From contig QXEO01001043.1 of the NCBI GenBank assembly GCA_007115705.1, positions 786,585 to 850,584 of the forward strand: a DNA stretch of 64,000 nucleotides, written 5' to 3'. Of this stretch, positions 54,916 to 64,000 are shown piece by piece; positions within the stretch are counted from its first letter, which is position 1; every line of letters begins with the position of its first letter. Origin of the DNA: Dactylis glomerata (Eukaryota > Streptophyta > Magnoliopsida > Poales > Poaceae). The translations under genes were made by a program, and so were the position numbers. The notes beneath the pieces were generated by a model, which was not told where the DNA came from, made no database searches, and saw nothing but the letters and a program-made list of their open reading frames with translations.

Positions 54916-56548
54916 TGATGCGGGCAGGATAACCACCCAGTTGGGAACCCCAAGAGGAAGGTATGATGAGCACAGTAGCAAGTTTTCCCTCAGTAAGAAA
55001 CCGAGGTTTGTCGATCCAGTAGGAAAAAGCCAAACTTCAGAAGGTAATGCTTGCTAGCTTCGTGACACTCCAGCAAGGGCACCGTTTATGATTCTTGTTG
55101 GTGCGTCTTCAACTAGTAGCAACGTGGAACCTACACACAACACAACCAAGAACTTTGCTCCCAACTTACGATGAGGTTGTCAATCTCACCGGTTTGCTGT
55201 AAACAAAGGTATGAGCGTATCGAGTGAAAAACTGTAGTAGTATGCGTTAAAGTAAACAGTGCGAGTAATAGTAAAACGGTGTAACAATGTAAAGGAAATT
55301 GGACCGGGGTCCACAGTTCATTAGTGGTGTCTCTCCATAAGATAAATAACAACATGCTGGGTAAACAAATTACAGTTAGGCAATTGATAGAATAAAGATA
55401 ACATGCATATGTCACGAGGATCACTATGAGATTTACTCTGGGCATTACAACAAAATACATAGACTGCCATCCAACTGCATCTATGACTAATAATCCACCC
55501 ACGGGATATCGTCCGAACACCCCACGAGTATTAAGTTACGAACAACAGATAACTGCATTAAGCAAAGTGTGTAATGTAAACAAAACGAATGTCCTTGGAC
55601 ACAAGAATGTTGTTTTCTCCCTAGTGGCAACAACACATCTACAACCTTAGAGGTTTCTGTCACTCCCCCGGATTAAATAGAGGCATGAACCCAACTATTG
55701 AGCATAAATACCCCCTCTTGGAGTCACTAGTATCTACTTGGCCAAGATAGCTACTAACAATGGAGAGCATGCAAGATCATAAACAACATAGAGATAACAT
55801 AAGATAATATTCGGCACCTCAACTTAACATAACACCAATATTCATCGGATCCCAACAAACACAACATGTAGAATTACACAAAGATGATCTTGATCATGTA
55901 AGGCAGCTCACGAGATCTAAACATGAAGCACATGGTGGAGAAGACAACCATCTAGCTACTGCTATGGACCCATAGTCCAAGGTAGACTACTCACTCATCG
56001 CGCCGGAGGCAAGCATGGCGATGAAGAAGACCTCCAGTGGCGATTCCCCTCTCTGGCAGGGTGCCAGGAAGAGCTTCTGGACCCTCCCGATCTTGGGTCG
56101 ATGATGGCAGTGGACCGAAATGTGTTTCTGGAAAATTGATCGGGGTCTTTAGGTTTTTCCCGTCGGGGGGTCTTTATAGGCGAAGGGACGGCGCCAGAGG
56201 TGGGCCACGGTGGCCTCACCACCAGGGGGCGCGGGCCAGGGGCAGGCCGCGCCGCCCTGTGGTGTCGCCGCCCTGTGGCCCCCCTCCGTCTCCTCTTCGG
56301 ACTTCTGGAAGCTTTGTTAAATAATAGGAGGTTTGGCTTTTGTTTCGTCCAATTCTGAGAATATTTCCTGTGTAACTTTTTTGAAACACAAAAACAGCAG
56401 AAAACAGGGAACTGGCACTGTGGCATCTTGTTAATAGGTTAGTCCCGGAAAATGCATACAAGTGCCACGAAGTGTAACAAAACACTAAGCAAATGGTGTA
56501 TAACAAGCATGGAGCATCAAAAATTATAGATACGTTTGAGACGTATCA
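54916..56548 (-). repeat. 3' LTR of element D (Athila-type, 1,633 bp)
   Basis: Plus-strand tgatgcgggcaggataacca...gagacgtatca. Its minus-strand first 300 or so bases are close to those of the element C LTR, but the other end is unrelated. AAGCTTGAGGATGC lies directly upstream on the minus strand and is the PPT equivalent, so this is the 3' LTR. Confidence 0.8.
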
Positions 56549-58112
56549 GCATCCTCAAGCTTAACTCCTGCTCGTCCTCGAGTAGGTAAGTGATAACAAA
56601 AGAAATAATTTTTGAGGTGACATGCACCAACATAATCTTGATCATCTATGTAAGCATTGAGTGCTGGGATCAAAAGAACTTAAAACATGGGCATGAAAGA
56701 TATAATCTTGATAGAAGAAACTTAGCAACCATGTTATAACATGAAAATGAACACAAATGGAAGATCATGAAAATGAAACAATGAAAGTCAAACGTGTGTT
56801 CAAATCATATGGAAAAACATAGCAAATGGTTTTCAGCTTGTCCTTCATGAGAGAGCAAAACATAAATGCATAGGACACCTTCAAGTTTAAGAGGGCGACT
56901 AGATACAAATAATTTAAGAACAAGTGAAACCAAAATCATGAGTCAATCAATGATAAACTTTGGGACTATGCACATTAAACTCAGAATGACAACTATGCTC
57001 TCTTAGATGGTGCATAAAGGTAGAAGGTGGAGACTCAACATAAAAGTAAAAAAAGGCCCTTCGCTGAGGGAAGTAGTGATTGCAAGTTTTATAAACCTTC
57101 AAAAATTATGGTACTTACTAGCTTTGAGCTCTCATTGCCCCCATCATAGGCATCTTGAATGGTTAAAGTTAAAGCGAGTAAAATTATGAAGCATATGCTT
57201 GACAAATCATAAGTTGAAAACCTCGTGTCCCGTGAAGTACGAATACCCAAACCTCATGCTACTCGACTTAGAGTCCCAAGCAAGCTCTTGTCATTGTAAG
57301 TATACACGTATCATCGAGAACCACCAACAGGGTACCTCCGTGCCCGATGACATGGAACAAGCCCACATCTAAATGACAGGACAAACAGATAATGAACACT
57401 TCAGCATCTCTTTTATTTACCATTGGTATAGCTTTTTATTTTGAGATGCGTCGTCGAATGTTCACTATGGGCATGCTGTAAATTTCCACCTTGAATTATG
57501 CATGGCTTAGATTGGCGGCCCAGGCGTTTCTCTAACACGTATAAAACTCCATGACCCCGCAAGATTCCCAACTTATTTCACATCGCAAGTATCCATAAAC
57601 AAAAGATCATGATATCAACTCAAATAAGAAGTGCAATGTTGAAAGCTTACCCCATAACGGCATGGTTTGGCTAATTTCCAACCTACAATTTGCAAGCATA
57701 ACAATTCAACATAAGAGAGCCGCAATGTCAAATTTTTAAGAACAAGAAAAATAAAGTGTGCCATCAGGTTCATGAGAGCTTTACTGACCAATTTTCGCAT
57801 AACACCAAAAGAGTTTAATTTGAAGGATAGATAAAAGCAAGTCAAATGTACTTTGGAATAGCAAATTGCTAATAGGTATGTATGGTGGACACATTGGAAC
57901 AACTTGGTTTTTAGGAGTTGGATGCACGAGTAGAGCTCATACTCAGTACAAAATGAGGGCTAGCAAAAGACTGGGAGCGACCAACTAAGAGAGCAATAAC
58001 ATCCATAATCATGCATAGCGAGAAAACATCATTAAGAGAAGCATAAAATGGCATCAAAAGTCAAAAACTAAATGATCATAGAGGCTTATGGCAACTTTGT
58101 ATGAGTCAAACA
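56549..58112 (-). mobile_element. Element D internal 3' region
   Basis: Non-coding and collinear with element C internal sequence over long blocks, with an extra segment at about 57,060-57,620. It is cut by the LTR of element E at 58,113. The 5' LTR of D must lie right of the window. Confidence 0.75.
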
Positions 58113-58676
58113 TGTTGACGAAGGAATGACAAATAGGCCCTCGATATTCGCCTACCTGGTTTTCGGCCTAGGAGGGATAGCTGTCGAAGGAATCACAAGG
58201 CTCATGAAGGTATCAGCCCATCGTGGCCCAGGGACATAACTTAACGTGCAAGATGAAGATTCGAAGGAGAAGGTCTAGTCGAACTAGGACTTATTCAAAC
58301 CGATTCTATCTGTAATCAGCTTGGAGAAGAATCCCGAGACCCAACCTTCGCATATAAAAGGTTGGGAGGGAGATCGTAGCGCCTCTCTAGACACTTTTTC
58401 ACCACCTCACGCCGGGGCGCTCAAAACATTAGAGCTCTCCACTTTTGGCTAGATCCAATCTACGCCTCCATTGTAACACCTCCATTGTAGCCACCCCATC
58501 AATAAAAGTCAGACAAGCAAGACATAGGTCGTTACCCTACCAAGGGGGCCGAACCTGGGGAAAATCTCGTTTTCCTCTGCTTTCGTCTGATCACCGTCGA
58601 GTTCGCCGGATCCCCCTAGCGCTCCATGTCTCGAAAGCCTGCAAGCATGGGCATTGCCGGGGTTGAACCTCGTTAA
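58113..58676 (+). repeat. 5' LTR of element E (about 564 bp)
   Basis: Starts TGTTGACGAAGGAATGACAA. The right end near cctcgttaa is judged from the adjacent PBS and does not end in the usual CA, so it may be mutated. TATAAAA at 58,353-58,359 is the likely promoter. Confidence 0.75.
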
Positions 58677-58694
58677 TTGGCGCCGACCGTGGGG
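58677..58694 (+). other. Primer-binding site of element E
   Basis: TTGGCGCCGACCGTGGGG directly after the LTR. Confidence 0.8.
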
Positions 58695-61440
58695 ACGACG
58701 GGATCTGGATCTACAGATTCGCCGGCTCCTTCACCAATTATCGACAACCTCACCGCATCGACAAGGTTCGATGGCTCGTCATCAGTCATAGCCGTCGATT
58801 CTGCATCGCCGTTCGACTTCGACCCGCTCACCATCAACTCCAACACCAACGACAAGATCGACATCAACTCCGCCATCGACACTGCCGTCGGCATCACTGT
58901 ACCGGCCATCATCGACACCAACCCATCGGAGACTGAGGTCGACAGCGCTGGATCGACCATCATCGACACTGCATCGCCAAGCGCCGCCGATCTTACTCCG
59001 GCCGCGATCATCCTCGACCCGACCTCAGGCATGGCAAGAACGGTCTCGGCGGTGACCGGGGGCTTTGACATGGCCTTCAGACTGTTCAACTTCCACGTGG
59101 ACAATGATGGAGTTGCTGAGCTAATCTCCATCAGCGATTCGACGCCGCCCGCAACAATTCCAAGCGCGCCACCAGCTATTGAGGGTAACCCATTGGTGAT
59201 CACACCGCTGGCGCCATCGGAGGAGGAACCAAGGCTGGAAACTTCGACCCCATCAGTCGGGTTGAACGACTTCGAAGATCCACCTCCATCCCCAACCACC
59301 GCCTATTGCATCGACTGCGATGCTTACCACTACGTGGGCGCCGGAGATTTTTCGTCCCACGAGATCGCCGACTGTGAAGATCCTCGGGGAGGTACTGCTG
59401 CTATCTACCCGACGATATCCGAGTGCGAACGGGCTCTCAACGCCCTCACGCTCCGCCCTAGGCCCTACGACCCTGATTATGTTGAAGGGTTGTACTCGGA
59501 CTATACATTCTCCGATGACGATGACGACGTCTACCCCAAAGCTAAGGGGAAGATTGGCAATTTGGCTAGCTCATATTCGAGCAAATCCGCCACATCAGGT
59601 GGATGATACATGGTCGATTATGACTCTGACATCATGATCGAGGTCGGATCATACATCGAAGACAACGACATCTACCCTCCCGCACTGGGCGAAATCAGTG
59701 ATGATTCAATCCCACCGTTCGGAGGACACTGCATGATGGCGTCGCACGGAGACGGGAACGAGCACAGATCCAATGATGGTCGAGACCGGTCAAATACCGG
59801 TCGTCAGTTCATAAGACAGGACCAGATCTGGCATGCAAGGAGAGTGTACTCAGGCGAAGCGAATATGGACCCTAATCCGAGCCCGCAGGAGCTAGCGGCG
59901 CTCTGATTCATCGTCCAAGAATAGAAGGACCAGATTAGTGCCGATAGGCGCATCCTAGAGCGATGCAGAGAAGAGGCCGACGCGTCCAGCAGAAGACGGG
60001 CCGAACGATCATCTCATTACTCATCAAGTGTCCAGCGTAGGACGCGGTCGCACATCCAGCCCGGGGCCGATGTACACAACATCACCCGAAATTTAGAAGC
60101 GGAATTTAATGAAGCGGATTTGCTGCCCAAGAACAAGGAAGCTGCGATCATGGCTACAGCAGCATATATTGCCGCGAACGCAGCCAACGACGACGAGCAT
60201 ATGCGGCACCTGCGGAACCTGGCGCTCGAAGGAGTTAGGGTGCTTCAAGGCACAACTAACCAAGGACACGAAACGACACCAAGAAGAAATATCCAGTCAG
60301 TGGAGCAGTCCAGGCACCCAGCAGCAGCGCCGACCATCATGCCCAGGACTCAAGTGGTGGAACCTCTCAACGGGGAACTTCGACACAGCCTGGCTCAGAA
60401 CAGAGTCGACCTAGCACGTGCGCGACGCGATGCGCGTCGCTTCGAGGAGGAATGCGAGCTAGAAACATTCGGCGGTAATCGCGACGGACTATGCGGAGCG
60501 GAGTGCTTTAGCCTCCTAATTCGTTCCACACCACTGCCGAAAGGGATCAAGCTTAGCGACAGCGTAGTCAAGTTCAAAGGGCAGCAGGACCCCCGAATTT
60601 GGCTGGATGACTTCATCACCGCCATCACCATTGGCGGTGGATCTAGAGACAACGCTCTCCAGCTGCTGTCACTGCACCTGAAGGACAACACAAGGGCGTA
60701 GCTGAATAATCTTGCTCCTGACAGCATTCGCTCTTGGGAGGAATTTCGACAAGCATTTATCGCAAACTTTCGAGGTACCTCGCGATGGCCCACGTCGTTC
60801 AAAGAGTTGCGGCTGTGCGTGCAAAGAACCGGAGAAAACCTGAGGTCCTACATCTCACGATGGATCAGCCTCCGCAACACGGCAGAAAATATTTCGCCCG
60901 AGAGAGCCATCGACGCTTTTCGGGACTGTCTTATATGACGTGACTTCAAGGAAGAGCTAGGACGCTGAAAGCCAAAAACCATCGACCACCTCATGAGCTT
61001 GGCAAACGAGTGGGCCGATGGGGAAGACTCCATCGCGGCCCCTAGGAGCCGTCGGCGATCGGTGGAACGCGACGTCGACACAAAAGATCAGTTTCACACT
61101 AAGTCTTGCAAGAAAGGTCGCCGAAGCCGCTACGATGACACGGAGGCAATGGATATGGTAGCAGCAGGCTACATGAATAACGACCACGATGACAATCGAG
61201 ATGGGCCAAGACAAGGGAACAACTACTACGGAAGCAGTAGCAGAAGTGCTAGCCGCGATTCGAGGCAAAGAACGGAGTGGCGCCGACGTCGTGATCAGCC
61301 ACCGCTGTCAGCGGAAGAGATGCTTGATGGGGGGGGTGCACAAGGCACACCTACATCGACAAAGATGGAGTGCGAAGACCTGCTCATCTCCTCATCGAAT
61401 GCAGGGAATTCCTGCACCTTAGTCGAGCACTTTAGGAAAG
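58695..61440 (+). pseudogene. gag of element E, broken
   Basis: One phase runs from the PBS to about 61,330 with stops at about 59,604, 59,904, 59,922, 60,699, 60,936 and 60,966. No convincing first ATG was found. The N-terminal half is Thr/Ser/Asp-rich with TIIDTASPSAADLTPAAII. An Arg-rich helical part follows (LARARRDARRFEEECELE). The capsid-like domain at about 60,540-60,960 has VKFKGQQDPRIWLDDFI and RSWEEFRQAFIANFRGTS. Past a G-run at about 61,329-61,336 the frame shifts; the Cys/His segment HTYIDKDGVRRPAHLLIEC lies in the new phase. The product would be capsid, but this copy is dead. Confidence 0.75.
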
Positions 61441-61441
61441 G

Positions 61442-62411
61442 ATGCAAGCGGAGCAGCCGGTGGCAGGTGCGATAGCTTACAACGCTCCACCACCACCACC
61501 TAACCCGCTGGCAAACGCGGGACATCAGGGCCACCAGGCCGCCATGATCCAGCAAGTCGAGCCACGACAGCCAGCCATCGAAGAAGAGGCGTTCCCGCCA
61601 CCACGAGGCTTCGTGCCCATGATCCAGAGAGGGCGCTCGACGAATAAGGTTCAGCAGAAGCGTGCACACGAGGTCTTTCACGCTGAGCACGCACCACCAG
61701 CTACGCCCGAATACCTGAACTGGTCAGAGCATCCGATCGGCTTCGACCGGTCAGACCACCCACCGAAGATCCCGCGCCTTGGACACCATGCCTTGGTCCT
61801 CAAAGCGCAGATAGGAGGTTTCACCTCCAAGAAAGTGTTCATGGATGGAGGGAGCAGCTTGAACCTCATCTATGCAGATACATTGCGGAAGATTAAGATC
61901 CCGATGGACAACCTCTTGCCAACAGAGACGTCCTTTCATGGAATCGTCCCAGGGAAGCCGACGTACCCACTGGGGGCAATACACCTGGACGTTATCTTCG
62001 GCACTCCATCAAACTTCAGGAAGGAGAAGATCGAGTTCAAGGTCGTCGATTGGCCCTCACAGTATCACGCTATTCTCGAGGCGACCAGCGTTTTCCCGAT
62101 TCATGGCGGTACCGCATTATGCTTACCTCAAGCTGTGGATGCCCGCAAGCAAAGGACCACTGACAATCAGCGGAAGCTTCACCCGCTCGGAAAACTGTGA
62201 CAAGGACTTCAACAGCATGTCCTGGACATTTGGAGTACACGAAGAGCTCAACCATATCAGGGAGAGCACCAACATGGACGTCGATCCACTAGCGCAGCAG
62301 AATGCCCCAGAGCTATCATTCGACGCCAGCAAAGACACCCGAGAGCACCAGATCCACCCGACGGATCCAACCAAGACCGCGCAGGTGTCGAATTCTCTCT
62401 CCCCCACATAG
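61442..62411 (+). pseudogene. Protease of element E, frameshifted
   Basis: Retropepsin-like region with WSEHPIGFDRSDHP, KVFMDGGSSLNLIYADTL and SFHGIVPGKPTYPLGAI. A frameshift near 62,080, at the expected ILGRPAF motif, moves the rest (FMAVPHYAYLKLWMPASK) to another phase, which ends at the conserved TAG 62,409-62,411. The start is taken as the first codon after the gag stop, because gag and protease are one polyprotein. Confidence 0.75.
62409..62411 (+). other. Conserved TAG between protease and RT (element E)
   Basis: Context CCCCCACATAGGAAAGCGCG, preceded by a pyrimidine tract (ttctctctcccccac) that makes a good splice acceptor. RT continues in the same phase. Confidence 0.65.
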
Positions 62412-63353
62412 GAAAGCGCGCTCGTCGAGTTCCTCTGTGAGCACTGGAGGATGTTCACCTGGTGTCCAGCAGATATGCCAGGCATCCCCAGGGAACTCGC
62501 CGAGCATGAGCTAAAGATCTTTCCGAACACGAAGCCAATCAAGCAATCAATGCGTCGCTACAACCCAGAGAAGGCCCGAGCAATGGGTGAAGAAATAAAT
62601 CGCCTCCTCGAGGCGAAATTCATCAGAGAAATAAAGGAGGCAACCTGGCTTTCACCACCGGTCATGGTAGAGAAGAAGGACACCAAGAACTACAGGATGT
62701 GCATCGGAGTCACGGTGCTGAATAAGCACTGCCCGAAAGATTACTTCCCTCTACCTCGAATCGACCAGATCATCGATTCTACCACTGGCTGCGAGCGCCT
62801 CTCGTTTCTCAATGCGTACTCCGGGTACAACCAGATAAGGCTAAAGGTCGAAGACAAAGACAAGACGGCGTTCATAACCCCGCACGGGGTATACTGTTAC
62901 ATGACGATGCCCTTCGGGCTCAAGAATGCCGGAGCCACCTATCAACGGTGTATGCAAGCGTGCCTGAAGGAGCAGATTGGCCGCAACATCGAAGTCTACA
63001 TCGACGACATCGTAATCAAGTCCTTGAAGGCAGACAGTTTGCTCGAAGATCTGCGAGAAACCTTCGCCAACCTTGACCGCTATAGCATCAAGCTCAACCC
63101 AAAGAAGTGTTCCTTCGGAGTGCCTACAGGCCAGCTACTGGGCTACCTAATCTCCAAAAGAGGAATCGAGGGCAATCCAGAGAAGATTCAAGCCATCGTC
63201 AATATGCAGCCGCCGAAGACACTTCGACATGTCCAGCAGCTGACAGGTCGACTAGCAGCACTTAGCCGCTTTATAAGTAAGCTCGGCAAAAAGGCTCTTC
63301 CTTTCTATCGGCTACTTCGGAAAACGGACAATTTCACGTCGACCCGGCATTAG
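62412..63353 (+). pseudogene. Reverse transcriptase of element E, RNase H deleted
   Basis: Open from the TAG to 63,353 with the RT core intact: FLNAYSGYNQIRL (Asn for the usual Asp in the first catalytic motif), MPFGLKNAGATYQRCMQ and IEVYIDDIVIKS (YIDD). It also has the connection region LTGRLAALSRFISKLGKKAL. It stops in FTSTRH, where relatives continue into RNase H. The missing Asp and the lost RNase H make it non-functional. Confidence 0.8.
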
Positions 63354-64000
63354 CAACACGCTCGGAGGCTAAACAGTCAGGTCCCACCCCAGCAGCGGGA
63401 ACAGAGGACCTATCCAAAGAAACGGCCAAAGTCATGCTCATCGAAGTGGTCTGGACGAAGCCGTATCTGGCCTACCTCATATGAGGCGAACCGCCGGAAG
63501 ACACTATCCATCATCGACAGATTATACAGTGCTCCAAGGCCTTCACGATAATCAACGGAGAACTCTACAAACGCAGCACGACATGGGTTCTCCAATGGTG
63601 CATAGCACCTGAGGACGGAATCGCCCTCCTCCGAGATATTCATGAAGGAACCTGCAGGCATCACGCCAGCAGCCAAACCCTCGTCGCTAAGGCTTTTTGA
63701 TCAGGGTTCTACTGGCTTTCGGCCCTTCACGACGCCAGGAACATCGTCCAGCATTGCGATGCCTGTCAGCGATTCGCCACGAAGCCTCATGCACCAGTAT
63801 CGGAACTGCGCACCATACCCATTGCATGGCCTTTTGCACAATGGGGACTCGATCAAGTAGGGCCTTTGCCCAAGTCATTTCGAGGAAGACACACTTACCT
63901 GCTGGTCGCCATCGACAAGTTCTCCAAGTGGATCGAAGCTGTCCCAGTCACCAATCAAGAAGCGACTACGGCGGTCAAGTTTTTCAAGTCCATAGTCTAC
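63354..64000 (+). pseudogene. Integrase of element E, partial at window end
   Basis: In a different phase from RT: AFTIINGELYKRSTTWVLQ, then the zinc-binding HEGTCRHHASSQTLVAKAF and CDACQRF. The start of the core is GLDQVGPLPKSFRGRHTY and VAIDKFSKWIEAVPV. Stops interrupt near 63,482 and 63,699. The sequence runs past the window end. The junction with RT lies at about 63,350-63,400, with no RNase H domain between. Confidence 0.75.

Larger units (their letters stand above)
58113..64000 (+). mobile_element. Element E: Tat-type Ty3/gypsy retrotransposon, plus strand, runs off the window
   Basis: 5' LTR, PBS, gag, protease, RT and integrase in order on the plus strand. It is inserted in element D. 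The RNase H region is missing, gag and protease carry stops and frameshifts, and the 3' part lies beyond the window. Whether it has an antisense gene cannot be seen. Confidence 0.85.

Overview
This is nuclear DNA from a grass, most probably a Triticeae species or a close Pooideae relative. The evidence is nested LTR retrotransposons covering about two thirds of the window, Athila-type LTRs beginning TGATACGT, Tat-type Ty3/gypsy elements, a Stowaway MITE with the CTCCCTCCGATC end, a hAT MITE, a MULE, LINE tails, and spliced grass-type genes with GT-AG introns and GC-rich 5' exons. There are no operons, rRNAs or CRISPRs. I assigned exons by eye from splice motifs and reading phase.

Left part (1-13,130): a B3-domain locus. 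A B3 gene copy with one in-frame TAG lies at 741-1,436 (minus). An apparently intact three-coding-exon B3-like gene of 198 codons lies at 10,502-11,291 (minus), with a 5'UTR exon near 12,741-12,910. Related tandem repeats lie downstream of the first copy (1,655-2,873 and 9,700-9,914) and inside the long leader intron of the second (11,341-12,345). A minus-strand, RT-less Athila-type element (F, 2,874-9,699) sits in the first array. It keeps its 5' LTR, PBS, a broken gag-protease and an intact 372-aa Athila ORF1-like gene that has its own spliced leader. Its 3' LTR is lost.

Middle left (13,130-23,847): a second ORF, head-to-head with the B3 gene, is split by a 1,505-bp solo LTR with a perfect AAGGG duplication. 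After it come a Stowaway MITE, a hAT-like MITE, a 5'-truncated LINE, a second degenerate LINE holding an 804-bp MULE with a GC-rich core, and a short unknown coding fragment.

Right part (23,848-64,000): a nest of retroelements. Element C (3' LTR 23,848-25,254, minus) is the host. Tat-type element A (26,951-54,754, minus, TSD GTGAT) is inserted in it. Tat-type element B (38,247-53,382, minus, TSD GATGG) is inserted in the gag of A. Past A, the rest of C is interrupted by Athila-type element D (3' LTR 54,916-56,548). Tat-type element E (58,113 to the window end, plus strand) is inserted in D.

The most interesting system is in A and B. Each carries a multi-exon gene antisense to the retrotransposon, between the integrase end and the 3' LTR, with its own TATA promoter. 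In B, one 5'UTR exon and seven coding exons splice in phase into a complete 1,175-codon frame: a gypsy-type transposon (Transposase_28-like) domain, a low-complexity Pro/Ala/Thr centre and a coiled-coil/acidic tail. B also has open gag-protease (about 1,163 codons) and pol (1,081 codons) frames, and its two 928-bp LTRs differ at only two positions I can see, so it inserted very recently. In A, B and E, one in-frame TAG separates protease from reverse transcriptase at the same place in the protein, which points to readthrough or splicing rather than decay.
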